A stretch of 64,000 nt of DNA from Stenotrophomonas indicatrix. Lineage in GTDB: Bacteria; Pseudomonadota; Gammaproteobacteria; Xanthomonadales; Xanthomonadaceae. The notes under the pieces are model-generated. The model saw only the letters and a list, made by a program, of their open reading frames with translations. It was not told where the DNA came from and searched no databases. Below, one piece after another: positions 55,437 through 64,000 of this stretch (its first letter is position 1; the number at the start of each line of letters is the position of its first letter). Location of the stretch: the NCBI GenBank assembly GCA_041545745.1, contig CP168152.1, positions 3,098,001 through 3,162,000 on the forward strand, in the 5' to 3' direction. The position numbers and the translations under genes are program-made.

Positions 55437-56627
55437 TCAGTCGCCGACGCGGGCCTTCTGCCACGGAGCAAGCATCGCGTTGAGCAGGCTGGCCTGCTCG
55501 TCGTCACCGGTCAGCTCCCACATGAACACACCGGCCAGGCCCTGCTCACGCGCGAACTGTGCACGCAGCCCGATCGAACGCGGGTCTTCATAACTGATGA
55601 AAATCTTCTCGGTCGGGTTGTACAGCCACGGGCTCTGCGCCTGCGGCTGCCAGTGTTTGTTCCAGCCCGGCTGGTCGAGATAGCGCGCCTTGATCACCCG
55701 CCAGTCGCCGGCATCGGCCGGAGCGCTGTAGGCCTGGTACAGGCCATCCACCGACTCGCCGTTGACCTTGAAACCACGCCCGTAGAACGGCACGCCCAGC
55801 ACCAGCTTGGCCGCCGGCACGCCATGCTCGCGGTAGTACTGCACGGCACCGGCCACGTTGTTCCAGCGCCGCAGTTCCGGCGCCAACGGGTCGGCAGGCA
55901 CTTCATGCAGGGGGGCATTGAAGGTCGACACCGCCGAGAAGCCGGTGCCCATGTCGTAGCTCATCAGGTTGATGAAATCGAACACCTTGGCCAACGCCGG
56001 CAGATCGTAGCTGGCGGCGGGGTCATAGGGTCCATCGGTCTGCAGGCGGCCGGCGGCGAGCGCGGCGGTCAGCAGCATCGGCTGCCCCGTCTTCCTGCTA
56101 CGAGCATCCAGCGCCACGCGGAAGGCCTGCGCAAGCCTGGTCAGGTTGGCACGATCCTGCGGGCGGTGCGCCAGCTCTTTCGGGCCTCCGCTGACCGGGA
56201 ATTCCCAGTCGATGTCCACGCCATCGAAACTGCCGGCATGGCGCTCGAAGAACAACGCCATGCACGAATCGACCAAGCGCCTGCGGCTGACCTCGGTCAG
56301 CGCAGCGTCGGAAAATCCGCCCGCACCCCAGCCCCCGATCGAAATCAACGTGCGCAGATGTGGGTGTCGGCGCTTGAGCTCGGCCAACGCCGCGAAGTTG
56401 GCAGGCGCCTCGGCACCGATCGCACAGCGTCCCTCCTCGATGGTGGAGAACGCATAGAACAGATGGGTGAGTCGTTCGGCCGGGATGCTCGATACCGGAT
56501 AGCGCTCGGCCGAACCGCCGGGGTAGTACGCGCCGAAGATCGGCGGTTGCGCCGGTTGCGCCTGCGCGGCAATGGACAGGGTGCCGGCAATCAGCACAGC
56601 AAGTGCGGCCAAGGTCTGGCGGAACAT
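55437..56627 (-). CDS. Glycoside hydrolase family 18 chitinase
   Basis: 396 residues, secreted: signal ends near IAAQA-QP (residue ~23). The catalytic motif DxxDxDxE is DGVDIDWEFP with the acid Glu. The fold strands LTHLFYAFST, LISIGGWG, FDFINLMSYDMG and VFMWELTGDD match GH18. No chitin-binding domain is seen. It hydrolyses chitin or chitooligosaccharides outside the cytoplasm. It is convergent with the PepSY gene and divergent from the TPR gene. Confidence 0.94.
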   Translation of the reverse strand: MFRQTLAALAVLIAGTLSIAAQAQPAQPPIFGAYYPGGSAERYPVSSIPAERLTHLFYAFSTIEEGRCAIGAEAPANFAALAELKRRHPHLRTLISIGGWGAGGFSDAALTEVSRRRLVDSCMALFFERHAGSFDGVDIDWEFPVSGGPKELAHRPQDRANLTRLAQAFRVALDARSRKTGQPMLLTAALAAGRLQTDGPYDPAASYDLPALAKVFDFINLMSYDMGTGFSAVSTFNAPLHEVPADPLAPELRRWNNVAGAVQYYREHGVPAAKLVLGVPFYGRGFKVNGESVDGLYQAYSAPADAGDWRVIKARYLDQPGWNKHWQPQAQSPWLYNPTEKIFISYEDPRSIGLRAQFAREQGLAGVFMWELTGDDEQASLLNAMLAPWQKARVGD

Positions 56628-56832
56628 GGGAACTCCCGGGTCGAAGGCGTCGCCACGTTAGCAAACAGATCGCTCCATGGTGCGGATGTCCACGCATGTC
56701 GTCCGTCGGACAGGTTCGGGGTGATTGAAGATGACATCGACGTGGCCGATCTGCATGCGCAGCAGTTCGCAACAGGACAACACACGACCTACCTGAGCTA
56801 AGGTGGCGCTGGAATTTCTCTGGCACACGGAC

Positions 56833-57825
56833 ATGACCACAGACCACGACGCAGACGGCACGCTGCTAGACGACGACACCCTGGAAAAGCTGCAAGCACT
56901 GGAGGCGAGTGCCTATGCGGCCTTCGATGCGGGTGAACTGGTTGACGCAGCAGCCCTGTTCGGCCAGCTCGTCGAATGGACGCCCGACATCCCCCACCTG
57001 CACTACATGCGCGGGCTTGCGCACAAGTACCTGCGCGATTGGCCGAAGTCACTGCAGGACAACCTGCGCTCGGAGCAGCTGCGCGATGACATCGACGAGG
57101 CCACCGCATGGAATGCCGGCATTGCCGCGACCGGCGCCGGCGACTGGGCCGAGGCACGCCGGCAATGGACCCGTTGCGGCATTACGCTTGCCGAAAGCGA
57201 AGGCCCGATCGATGGCAATTTCGGCGTTGCCTGTGTTCGCCTGAACCCGTGGTCCAGCGGCGAGACCGTGTACATGCGTCGGCTGGATCCGGTGCGCGCA
57301 CGGCTGGAGAACGTGCCGCTTCCGGAGAGCGGGTTCCGCTTCGGTGACATCGTGCTGCACGACGGTGCATCCACCGGGCGTCGCACCTACGGCGAGCGCG
57401 AAGTGCCGGTATTCAATGCGATGCAGCGCCTGCAGCAGTCGGACATGGCGACCTACGCCGTGTTCGTGCAGTGCGATGGGCCGGAGGACATTGCCGCGCT
57501 GCGCGCAATGACGTTGCCCGGCATCGGCCTGGTCGAAGACTGGACCCATTCGGTACGTCACCTGTGCCTGCGTTGCAGCTATGGCGCACCGCACCAGCAC
57601 TATGACGACAGCCACGAGGATGACGAGGGCTGGGCGCGCGAACGCAATCTCGGCATTGCCGCGCAGGGCCGCGTCGCAGTGGAGAAGCTGATAGCGGCAT
57701 GGATGACAGCTGGCAGTGGGCGCGTGCTGGAGGCGATTGAACAGCGCGAGCATCCGCTTACGGACCCGGAGCCGGGCCAGGTGTGGTGGCTGGGGCAGGA
57801 AGATGCAGAGGAACCGTCGCCGTAG
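56833..57825 (+). CDS. TPR-containing hypothetical protein
   Basis: 330 residues. TPR-like pairs are near the start: AYAAFDAGELVDAAALFGQLVEWTPDIPHLHYMRGLAHKYL (in part), and AWNAGIAATGAGDWAEARRQWTR. The middle has a beta-rich NPWSSGETVYMRRLDPVRARL segment and a His/Asp-rich stretch HQHYDDSHEDDEG. There is no signal peptide. The start MTTDHDAD has a weak Shine-Dalgarno, and GTG at 56803 is an alternative. I do not know its role; an immunity-type function is only a guess. Confidence 0.7.
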   Translation: MTTDHDADGTLLDDDTLEKLQALEASAYAAFDAGELVDAAALFGQLVEWTPDIPHLHYMRGLAHKYLRDWPKSLQDNLRSEQLRDDIDEATAWNAGIAATGAGDWAEARRQWTRCGITLAESEGPIDGNFGVACVRLNPWSSGETVYMRRLDPVRARLENVPLPESGFRFGDIVLHDGASTGRRTYGEREVPVFNAMQRLQQSDMATYAVFVQCDGPEDIAALRAMTLPGIGLVEDWTHSVRHLCLRCSYGAPHQHYDDSHEDDEGWARERNLGIAAQGRVAVEKLIAAWMTAGSGRVLEAIEQREHPLTDPEPGQVWWLGQEDAEEPSP

Positions 57826-57855
57826 CGTCTTGCCTGGCGGGTGTTGCAGGCAAAG

Positions 57856-57881
57856 AAAAAGCGGGCCGAAGCCCGCTTTTT
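57856..57881. terminator. Bidirectional terminator between TPR gene and pnp
   Basis: AAAAAGCGGGC-CGAA-GCCCGCTTTTT. A perfect 11-bp stem with A and T runs on both sides serves the convergent TPR gene and pnp. Confidence 0.92.
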
Positions 57882-57890
57882 CATTTTGGT

Positions 57891-57947
57891 GTGTCAACCA
57901 AGGTTGACACCTACCGGAATCGAGGCGTGCCAACCAAGGTTGACACC
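57891..57947. repeat. Two 20-bp palindromes (GTGTCAACC family)
   Basis: GTGTCAACC-AA-GGTTGACAC at 57891-57910 and GTGCCAACC-AA-GGTTGACAC at 57928-57947, separated by 17 bases. Relatives with G/C changes occur at 7871-7890 and 32957-32976, so this is a dispersed family in the genome. Confidence 0.75.
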
Positions 57948-57956
57948 CACCGTCGA

Positions 57957-60065
57957 TTACTCGGCGGTGGTGCCTTCGCCTTCCTCGACGGCCTTCATCG
58001 ACAGGCGGATACGGCCCTGCTTGTCGACTTCCAGCACCTTGACCTTGACCACATCGCCTTCCTTCAGCACGTCACCGACCTTCTCGACGCGGTCGCTGGA
58101 GATCTGCGACACGTGGACCAGACCGTCCTTGCCCGGCAGGATGGTGACGAACGCACCGAAGTCCATGATCTTGGCGACCTTGCCTTCGTAGATGCGGCCC
58201 GGCTCGACGTCCGAGGTGATCTGCTCGATGCGGGCCTTGGCGGCCTGGGCAGCGATGGCGTTGACCGAAGCGATGACGATGGTGCCGTCATCCTGGATGT
58301 CGATCTGGGTGCCGGTTTCCTTGGTGATGGCCTGGATGGTCGAACCACCCTTGCCGATCACTTCGCGGATCTTGTCCGGGTGGATCTTGATGGTCAGCAG
58401 ACGCGGCGCGTAGTCCGACAACTCTTCGCGCGGAGCGGTCAGGCCGTGGGCCATTTCGCCCAGGATGTGCAGACGGCCAGCCTTGGCCTGCTGCAGAGCC
58501 TGCTTCATGATCTCTTCGGTGATGCCTTCGATCTTGATGTCCATCTGCAGGGCGGAGATGCCCTCAGCGGTACCGGCAACCTTGAAGTCCATGTCGCCCA
58601 GGTGATCTTCGTCACCCAGGATGTCGGACAGGACGACGAAGCGATCGCCTTCCTTGACCAGACCCATGGCGATACCGGCAACCGGTGCCTTCACCGGCAC
58701 GCCGGCATCCATCAGGGCCAGCGACGAGCCGCAGACCGATGCCATCGACGAGGAGCCGTTGGATTCGGTGATTTCCGACACGACACGGATGGTGTACGGG
58801 AAGGATTCCAGCGACGGCATCACTGCCAGCACGCCGCGCTTGGCCAGACGGCCGTGGCCGATCTCGCGACGCTTCGGGCCCATCATGCGGCCGGTCTCAC
58901 CCACCGAGTAGGGGGGGAAGTTGTAATGGAACAGGAAGTTCTCTTTGTACTCACCGGAGACGGCATCGATGACCTGGCCATCACGGGCGGTGCCCAGGGT
59001 GATGGTCACGATGGCCTGCGTTTCGCCGCGGGTGAACAGCGAGGAACCGTGGGTACGCGGCAGGATGCCGGTCTTCACTGCGATCGGGCGGACGGTGTCC
59101 AGCGCACGGCCGTCGATGCGGACCTTGGTGTCCAGCACCGAGTTGCGCATGGTGCTGTATTCCAGCTCGCCGAATTCCTTCGACAGCTCGGCCGGGTTCC
59201 AGCCTTCAGCGGCCACGCGGCCAGCCAGCGACTCGACCACGTCCTTCTTGATCGCCGAGATGGCGTCGCGGCGCTGCAGCTTGTCGCGCACCTGGAAGGC
59301 TTCGCCCAGACGCGGGCCGATGGCTTCCTGCAGGGCGCTGATCAGCACGTCGTTCTTGGCCGGGGCGACCCAGGTCGACGGCTTGGTGCCGGCTTCCACG
59401 GTCAGTTCGTTGATCGCGTTGATGACCTTCTGCATTTCGCGGTGACCGAAGGTCACGGCGCCCAGCATCACGTCTTCGGACAGCAACGCGGCTTCGGATT
59501 CCACCATCAGCACAGCGTTGGCGGTACCGGCAACGACCAGCTCCAGCTCCGAATCCTTCAGTTCGGTCACGGTCGGGTTGAGGATGTACTCACCGTTCTT
59601 GTAACCCACCTTGGCGGCGGCGATCGGACCCTTGAACGGGGTGCCGGCCAGCGACAGCGCAGCCGAGGCACCGATCAGGGCAGCGATGTCACCATCGATG
59701 TCCGGGTTCAGCGACATCACCGTGGCGATGATCTGGACTTCGTTCTTGTAGTCTTCCGGGAACAGCGGACGGATCGGTCGATCGATCAGACGCGAGATCA
59801 GGGTTTCCTTCTCGGTCGCGCGGCCTTCGCGCTTGAAGAAGCCACCCGGGATACGGCCACCGGCGTAGAACTTCTCCTGGTAGTCACAGGTCAGGGGGAA
59901 GAAGTCCTGGCCCTCACGCGCGCTCTTGGCGGCAACGGCGGAGACCAGCAGCACGGTGTCGTCGAACTTGACGATGACGGCGCCACCGGCCTGGCGGGCG
60001 ATTTCGCCGGTCTCAAGCGTGACGGTGTGCTTGCCGTACTGGAAGGTTTTGGTGATTTTTGCCAC
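57957..60065 (-). CDS. pnp: Polyribonucleotide nucleotidyltransferase
   Basis: 702 residues: two RNase PH domains ([40 protein letters not shown]), the [12 protein letters not shown] motif and [15 protein letters not shown], then KH ([16 protein letters not shown]) and S1 ([20 protein letters not shown]) domains. It is the 3'-5' phosphorolytic exoribonuclease of the degradosome. rpsO lies upstream with a terminator between, as in other gammaproteobacteria. Confidence 0.98.
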   Translation of the reverse strand: MAKITKTFQYGKHTVTLETGEIARQAGGAVIVKFDDTVLLVSAVAAKSAREGQDFFPLTCDYQEKFYAGGRIPGGFFKREGRATEKETLISRLIDRPIRPLFPEDYKNEVQIIATVMSLNPDIDGDIAALIGASAALSLAGTPFKGPIAAAKVGYKNGEYILNPTVTELKDSELELVVAGTANAVLMVESEAALLSEDVMLGAVTFGHREMQKVINAINELTVEAGTKPSTWVAPAKNDVLISALQEAIGPRLGEAFQVRDKLQRRDAISAIKKDVVESLAGRVAAEGWNPAELSKEFGELEYSTMRNSVLDTKVRIDGRALDTVRPIAVKTGILPRTHGSSLFTRGETQAIVTITLGTARDGQVIDAVSGEYKENFLFHYNFPPYSVGETGRMMGPKRREIGHGRLAKRGVLAVMPSLESFPYTIRVVSEITESNGSSSMASVCGSSLALMDAGVPVKAPVAGIAMGLVKEGDRFVVLSDILGDEDHLGDMDFKVAGTAEGISALQMDIKIEGITEEIMKQALQQAKAGRLHILGEMAHGLTAPREELSDYAPRLLTIKIHPDKIREVIGKGGSTIQAITKETGTQIDIQDDGTIVIASVNAIAAQAAKARIEQITSDVEPGRIYEGKVAKIMDFGAFVTILPGKDGLVHVSQISSDRVEKVGDVLKEGDVVKVKVLEVDKQGRIRLSMKAVEEGEGTTAE

Positions 60066-60168
60066 GGAGGGTGTCCTTGGGGATGCTGTCTGCGAATGGA
60101 CCGAGGGCGACCCTTGCCGCCAACGGATGACCGGTCGTTCCGATCTGAAAAAGGTATTGCGGTGCTAC

Positions 60169-60201
60169 AAAACAAAACCGCGGCGCATCGCTGCGCCGCG
60201 G
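60169..60201 (-). terminator. rpsO-pnp terminator
   Basis: On the minus strand CCGCGGCGCA-GCGA-TGCGCCGCGG is followed by TTTTGTTTT. It lies between rpsO and pnp and probably ends much of the rpsO transcript, allowing partial readthrough into pnp. Confidence 0.9.
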
Positions 60202-60213
60202 GGGATTCGTTGC

Positions 60214-60474
60214 TTAGCGACGCAGGCCAAGCTTCTCGATCAGGGCCTTGTAACGCTCGACGTCCTTCTTCTTCAGGTAGTCGAGCAGGCTGCGGCGGCG
60301 GTTGACCATCTGCAGCAGACCACGGCGGCTGTGGTGATCCTTCTTGTGGGTCTTGAAGTGGCCGGTCAGCAGTTCGATGCGGGCGGTCAGCAGTGCAACC
60401 TGGACTTCCGGGGAGCCGGTGTCAGCCGAGCTGCGCTTGTTGTCTTCAATGACCTTCTGGGTGTCGATCGACAT
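60214..60474 (-). CDS. rpsO: 30S ribosomal protein S15
   Basis: 86 residues: [20 protein letters not shown] and [19 protein letters not shown] are the S15 signatures. The start MSIDTQK is the family start. Confidence 0.98.
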   Translation of the reverse strand: MSIDTQKVIEDNKRSSADTGSPEVQVALLTARIELLTGHFKTHKKDHHSRRGLLQMVNRRRSLLDYLKKKDVERYKALIEKLGLRR

Positions 60475-60652
60475 GTCTTTTTTCTCTGTGATGCGTGGCC
60501 GGCAGAAACGCGCTTTCGCGCACCGCCTGGCTCGCCGTGAACCAACAAATGGATGAAACCCGCCTTCGGCAGGCTGCCGTAAAACGGCCGCGGAATTGTA
60601 ACGGCCAGGGGGCTTTGGAACAAGGTCCGGGGCTGAACCGGGCCTCCCCCGT

Positions 60653-61561
60653 TCAGAGGTTGAAGCGGCGTTGCGGAGCCAGCAGGCCGCCATCGTCGAC
60701 CTGGCCGAGGCCCTGCACCGCCGATCCGGGGCCGAACACGACCACCAGGCCGCGCGGCCAGGAAGGGTCGCGCTGGCGCTGGCCCACGCAGAAGCGCTGG
60801 ACCTGCTCGGCGTCCAGGTCGACCCGGGGATACTCGGAGAGGCCCGCCGCCAGCGGCAGCAGCAGCGCGTCCATGGCGGCCTCGTCCTGCGCTTCCACCA
60901 GGGCCCTCAGCTGTTCCAGGGTGACCATCGCCGGTTCGTGGAACGGTTCCACCCACAAGCGACGCAGGGCACTGATGTGCGCCCCGCAGCCCAGCGTTTC
61001 ACCAAGATCACGGGCCAGACTGCGGATATAGGTGCCCGAGCCGCAGGTGACCCGCAGCCGCAGCCGCTCCGGCTGCTGCTCCAGTATCTCGATGGCATGG
61101 ACCTTGACCTGGCGCTCGGGCGCTTCGATGGCGTCGCCACGTCGGGCCTTCACATAAAGCGGCTCCCCGCCCTGCTTGAGCGCGGAATAGATCGGCGCAC
61201 GCTGCAGGATGTCGCCGAGCAACGGCGCGATCGCCGCCTGCAGGGCCTCGGGACTGATCGCCGGCACCGGCCGCTCAAGCAGCACCTGGCCCTCGGCGTC
61301 GTCGGTATCGGTGGTCTGGCCCAGCACGATCTCCGCGTCGTATGCCTTGGCCGAGCCCAGCAGCAGGCCGGCGATCTTGGTCGCCTCGCCGAAGCACAGC
61401 GGCAACAGGCCGGTAGCCAGCGGGTCAAGGCTGCCGGTGTGGCCGCCCTTTTCCGCCCGGAACAGGCGGCGGGCGACCTGCAGCGCGGCGTTGGAGCTCA
61501 TGCCGGTCGGCTTGTCGAGCAGCAGGATGCCATCCAGGCGACGGAACTGAATTCGGGTCAT
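60653..61561 (-). CDS. truB: tRNA pseudouridine(55) synthase
   Basis: 302 residues. The catalytic Asp is in [20 protein letters not shown], and [14 protein letters not shown] begins the protein. [18 protein letters not shown] is the second motif. It modifies U55 of the T loop. It is in the infB-rbfA-truB-rpsO order. Confidence 0.97.
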   Translation of the reverse strand: MTRIQFRRLDGILLLDKPTGMSSNAALQVARRLFRAEKGGHTGSLDPLATGLLPLCFGEATKIAGLLLGSAKAYDAEIVLGQTTDTDDAEGQVLLERPVPAISPEALQAAIAPLLGDILQRAPIYSALKQGGEPLYVKARRGDAIEAPERQVKVHAIEILEQQPERLRLRVTCGSGTYIRSLARDLGETLGCGAHISALRRLWVEPFHEPAMVTLEQLRALVEAQDEAAMDALLLPLAAGLSEYPRVDLDAEQVQRFCVGQRQRDPSWPRGLVVVFGPGSAVQGLGQVDDGGLLAPQRRFNL

Positions 61562-61572
61562 GACAGGTACGG

Positions 61573-61663
61573 GTAGCGCCAGGCCATGCCCGGCGAGCGC
61601 GCAGCGCGGTCTGTATCAGACATCGCGCAGCCGGAATGCAGCAACGCCGGGCATCCCCGGCGT
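61573..61663. repeat. SMAG-like unit and hairpin between truB and rbfA
   Basis: A degenerate GTAG-headed palindrome starts at 61573 (GTAGCGCCAGGCCATGCCCG...). ACGCCGGG-CATC-CCCGGCGT at 61644-61663 is a perfect 8-bp hairpin near the rbfA stop. Either may affect truB expression. Confidence 0.55.
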
Positions 61664-61670
61664 CGCGCGG

Positions 61671-62054
61671 TTATTCTTCGTCGCCTTCGCGACGCTTTTC
61701 GGCGGCCACGGTATCAGGCAGGTCGCGCAGCAGGTTGTCGATGCGCTCGCCACGATCGACCGAGTCGTCGTAGTGGAAATGCAGCTCCGGCACATGCCGC
61801 AGCTTCATCGCGCGCGCCAGTTCCATGCGCAGGCCCCAGGCCAGTTCCTTCAGGCCCTTCATGGCTTCAACCGAACGTTCCGGCATCAGCGCGGTGACGA
61901 ACACCTTGGCGTGGGCCATGTCGCGGGTGATTTCCACGTCGGACACGCTCACCGAGGGCAACCCGTGCTCGCGCACGGCGTTGTGCACCAGGGTGCCGAG
62001 TTCACGGCGCAGCTGGGCGGAGACACGGTCGGTTCGATGGAAAGTCTTGGGCAC
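61671..62054 (-). CDS. rbfA: Ribosome-binding factor A
   Basis: 127 residues with the KH-like fold: HRTDRVSAQLRRELGTLV, GLPSVSVSDVEITRDMAHAKVFVT and RHVPELHFHYDDSVDRGERID (in part). It is a 30S maturation factor. The start GTG (VPKTFHRTD) is preferred because the ORF further upstream is non-family; AAGAAGAG lies before it. Confidence 0.93.
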   Translation of the reverse strand: MPKTFHRTDRVSAQLRRELGTLVHNAVREHGLPSVSVSDVEITRDMAHAKVFVTALMPERSVEAMKGLKELAWGLRMELARAMKLRHVPELHFHYDDSVDRGERIDNLLRDLPDTVAAEKRREGDEE

Positions 62055-62104
62055 GCGGCAGGCTCTTCTTGGGGTTCGTTGTTGCAGTTTACGGGTTGAA
62101 ACAG

Positions 62105-62126
62105 GACCGGCCCGTGAGGGCCGGTC
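62105..62126. terminator. Hairpin between infB and rbfA
   Basis: GACCGGCCC-GTGA-GGGCCGGTC is a perfect 9-bp stem. It has no strong U-tract, so readthrough into rbfA is likely. Confidence 0.5.
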
Positions 62127-62136
62127 CGTTGCAGCA

Positions 62137-64000
62137 TTACAGGGTGCGCGGCACTTCGATACGCTCGAAGCACTCGATCTGGTCACCCGGCTTGACATCG
62201 TTGTAAGCCTTCACCGCGATACCGCACTCGGTACCGTTGCGGACTTCCTCGACGTTTTCCTTGAAGCGGCGCAGCGATTCCAGCTCGCCTTCGAAGATCA
62301 CCACGCTGTCGCGCAGGACGCGGATCGGCTTGTTGCGCTTGACCACACCCTCGATGACCATGCTGCCGGCGACGGCACCCAGCTTGGAGCTGCGGAAGAC
62401 GTCGCGGACCTCGGCGATACCGATGATCTCTTCGCGGATCTCCACGCCCAGCAGACCGGAGGCCACCTGCTTCACCTGATCGATCACGTCATAGATGATC
62501 GAGAAGTAACGCAGGTCCACGCCGTTGGATTCGATGATGCGACGGGCCGAAGCATCCGCACGCACGTTGAAGCCGATGACGGTGGCCTTCGAAGCGGCGG
62601 CCGAATTGGCGTCCGACTCGGTGATGCCGCCCACGCCGGAGTGGATCACGTTGATGCGGATGTCGTCGTTGGACAGCGCCACCAGGGCCTGGCTCAACGC
62701 CTGCACCGAACCCTGCACGTCGGCCTTGATGACCAGGTTGAGGACCTGCTGGCCCTCGCCCTTGCCCAGGGTCGCCATGATGTCTTCCATGCGGCTGCCA
62801 GCGGTGGCGACCAGGCGCGATTCACGGCGCTTGGTCTCACGCTGCTGGGCAACGTCCTTGGCCAGACGCTCGTCGTCGACGACGACGAAGTCGTCACCGG
62901 CTTCCGGCACGCCGGACAGGCCCAGGACCTGCACCGGAATGGACGGGCCAGCGAACTCCGGCTGCTTGCCGGTTTCGTCGAACAGCGCACGCACGCGACC
63001 GTACTGGATGCCGCACACCAGGTAATCGCCCTTCTTCAGGCGGCCCTGCTGCACCAGCACCGTCGCAATCGGGCCACGCCCCTTGTCCAGCGACGATTCG
63101 ATGACCACGCCGTTGGCACGACCCTCGTCGACCGCCTTCAGTTCGAGCAGCTCAGCCTGGACCGAAACAGCTTCCAGCAGATCGTCGATGCCGAGGCCGG
63201 TCTTGGCCGAGATCTCTACCATCTGGGTGTCGCCACCGAAGTCTTCGGCCACGACCTGCTCGGAGAGCAGCTCGTTCTTGACCCGCATCGGGTCGGCGCC
63301 GGACTTGTCGATCTTGTTGATCGCAACGATCAGCGGCACACCCGCCGAACGGGCGTGCTGGATCGCTTCCTTGGTCTGCGGCATGACGCCGTCATCGGCG
63401 GCCACGACCAGCACCACGATGTCGGTCAGCTTGGCACCGCGGGCACGCATCGAGGTGAACGCGGCGTGGCCCGGGGTATCCAGGAAGCTGATGACGCCCT
63501 TCGGCGTTTCAACGTGGTACGCACCGATGTGCTGGGTGATGCCGCCGGCTTCGCCGGTGGCGACCTTGGTGCGACGGATGTAATCCAGCAGCGAGGTCTT
63601 GCCGTGGTCGACGTGGCCCATGATGGTGACCACCGGCGGACGCTGCACGGCCTCGCCCTTGTTCTCACCCGCCGATGCCAACAGCGCGTCTTCGGCGTCG
63701 TTGTCGCTGGCGCGGATCGCCTTGTGACCCAGCTCTTCGGTGACCAGTGCGGCGGTGTCGTGATCGATGGACTGGGTGATGGTGGCCATCACGCCCATCT
63801 TGAACAGCGCCTTCACCACTTCGCCGCCCTTCAGCGCGAGCTTCTGCGCCAGGTCGGCCACGGTGATGGTGTCGCCGATCGCCACTTCACGCACGACCGG
63901 TGCGGTCGGACGTTCGAAGGCGTGCGGGCCGGAGTTGCCACCGCCGCGCGACATGTCGCGACGGCCGGACGTCGGACGGCTGCCCGGGCGACCACGGTTG
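62137..64000 (-). CDS. infB: Translation initiation factor IF-2 (partial, N-terminus outside window)
   Basis: About 621 C-terminal residues are visible. The G1 motif is GHVDHGKT in [20 protein letters not shown], followed by [10 protein letters not shown] and [12 protein letters not shown] (NKxD). The C1/C2 fMet-tRNA-binding part ends with [13 protein letters not shown]. The 5' end continues beyond the window. It starts the visible infB-rbfA-truB-rpsO-pnp run. Confidence 0.97.
   Translation of the reverse strand, partial: NRGRPGSRPTSGRRDMSRGGGNSGPHAFERPTAPVVREVAIGDTITVADLAQKLALKGGEVVKALFKMGVMATITQSIDHDTAALVTEELGHKAIRASDNDAEDALLASAGENKGEAVQRPPVVTIMGHVDHGKTSLLDYIRRTKVATGEAGGITQHIGAYHVETPKGVISFLDTPGHAAFTSMRARGAKLTDIVVLVVAADDGVMPQTKEAIQHARSAGVPLIVAINKIDKSGADPMRVKNELLSEQVVAEDFGGDTQMVEISAKTGLGIDDLLEAVSVQAELLELKAVDEGRANGVVIESSLDKGRGPIATVLVQQGRLKKGDYLVCGIQYGRVRALFDETGKQPEFAGPSIPVQVLGLSGVPEAGDDFVVVDDERLAKDVAQQRETKRRESRLVATAGSRMEDIMATLGKGEGQQVLNLVIKADVQGSVQALSQALVALSNDDIRINVIHSGVGGITESDANSAAASKATVIGFNVRADASARRIIESNGVDLRYFSIIYDVIDQVKQVASGLLGVEIREEIIGIAEVRDVFRSSKLGAVAGSMVIEGVVKRNKPIRVLRDSVVIFEGELESLRRFKENVEEVRNGTECGIAVKAYNDVKPGDQIECFERIEVPRTL

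Noticed and set aside
56721..56801. Short GTG-initiated frame ending AQQFATGQHTTYLS between chitinase and TPR gene
   Set aside because: No Shine-Dalgarno of note and length only about 26 residues; it may be a decayed fragment but nothing supports it as a gene.
57891..57947. CRISPR array
   Set aside because: Only two palindromic units with unlike flanks and no regular spacers; no cas genes.
57783..60305. 840-codon plus-strand frame opposite pnp
   Set aside because: Antisense shadow of pnp; starts inside the TPR gene and has low-complexity Asp/Gly/Gln composition.

Overview
The window is a GC-rich gammaproteobacterial chromosome segment. Gene content and order (mutL-amiB-tsaE-nnr, infB-rbfA-truB-rpsO-pnp, thrS-infC-rpmI-rplT-pheS-pheT-ihfA), abundant TonB receptors and dispersed GTAG-headed palindromes of the SMAG type point to Stenotrophomonas, most likely the S. 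maltophilia complex. The species is inferred from style and content, not from a database match. I saw no rRNA, CRISPR array, transposase or prophage.

Layout: (1) 1-12 kb, housekeeping: mutL (cut by the window start), amidase, tsaE, nnr, queG, xseA, an inverted pair of ~210-bp repeat elements, an M48 protease, a sulfatase-modifying-factor-like lipoprotein, rnd. (2) 12-28 kb, accessory: a serine hydrolase; a TetR/TonB receptor/sugar isomerase/two hydrolase locus; tRNA-Ala(CGC); a compact minus-strand locus of MFS transporter, tandem TetR regulator, TonB receptor and phosphoinositide-type phospholipase C; a CurA-like reductase. (3) 28.7-45 kb: duplicated tRNA-Phe, many small secreted or lipid-anchored proteins, acyl-CoA dehydrogenase, a repeat-rich gap with a perfect 30-bp inverted repeat beside an HNH nuclease gene, dxs, DUF3011 proteins and their small neighbours, TetR/SMR efflux pair, LysE and CDF transporters, racemase, GNAT, LMW-phosphatase-like gene, tRNA-Pro. 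(4) 45-53 kb: the minus-strand translation operon thrS to ihfA plus MerR. (5) 53-58 kb: a DUF3325/DUF3649/PepSY operon probably for siderophore-iron reduction, a GH18 chitinase and a TPR protein. (6) 58-64 kb: pnp, rpsO, truB, rbfA, infB (cut by the window end).

The most interesting regulatory signal is upstream of thrS: a sigma70-like promoter, an 8-residue leader peptide with three consecutive Thr codons, and a small terminator, which together look like a threonine attenuator. A second terminator with a mutually exclusive partner lies between rplT and pheS. infC appears to start at ATC, as expected for IF3 autoregulation. The best candidate for an undescribed functional system is the phospholipase C/TonB/tandem-TetR/MFS locus, whose genes are joined by ATGA overlaps and preceded by a 20-bp dyad.
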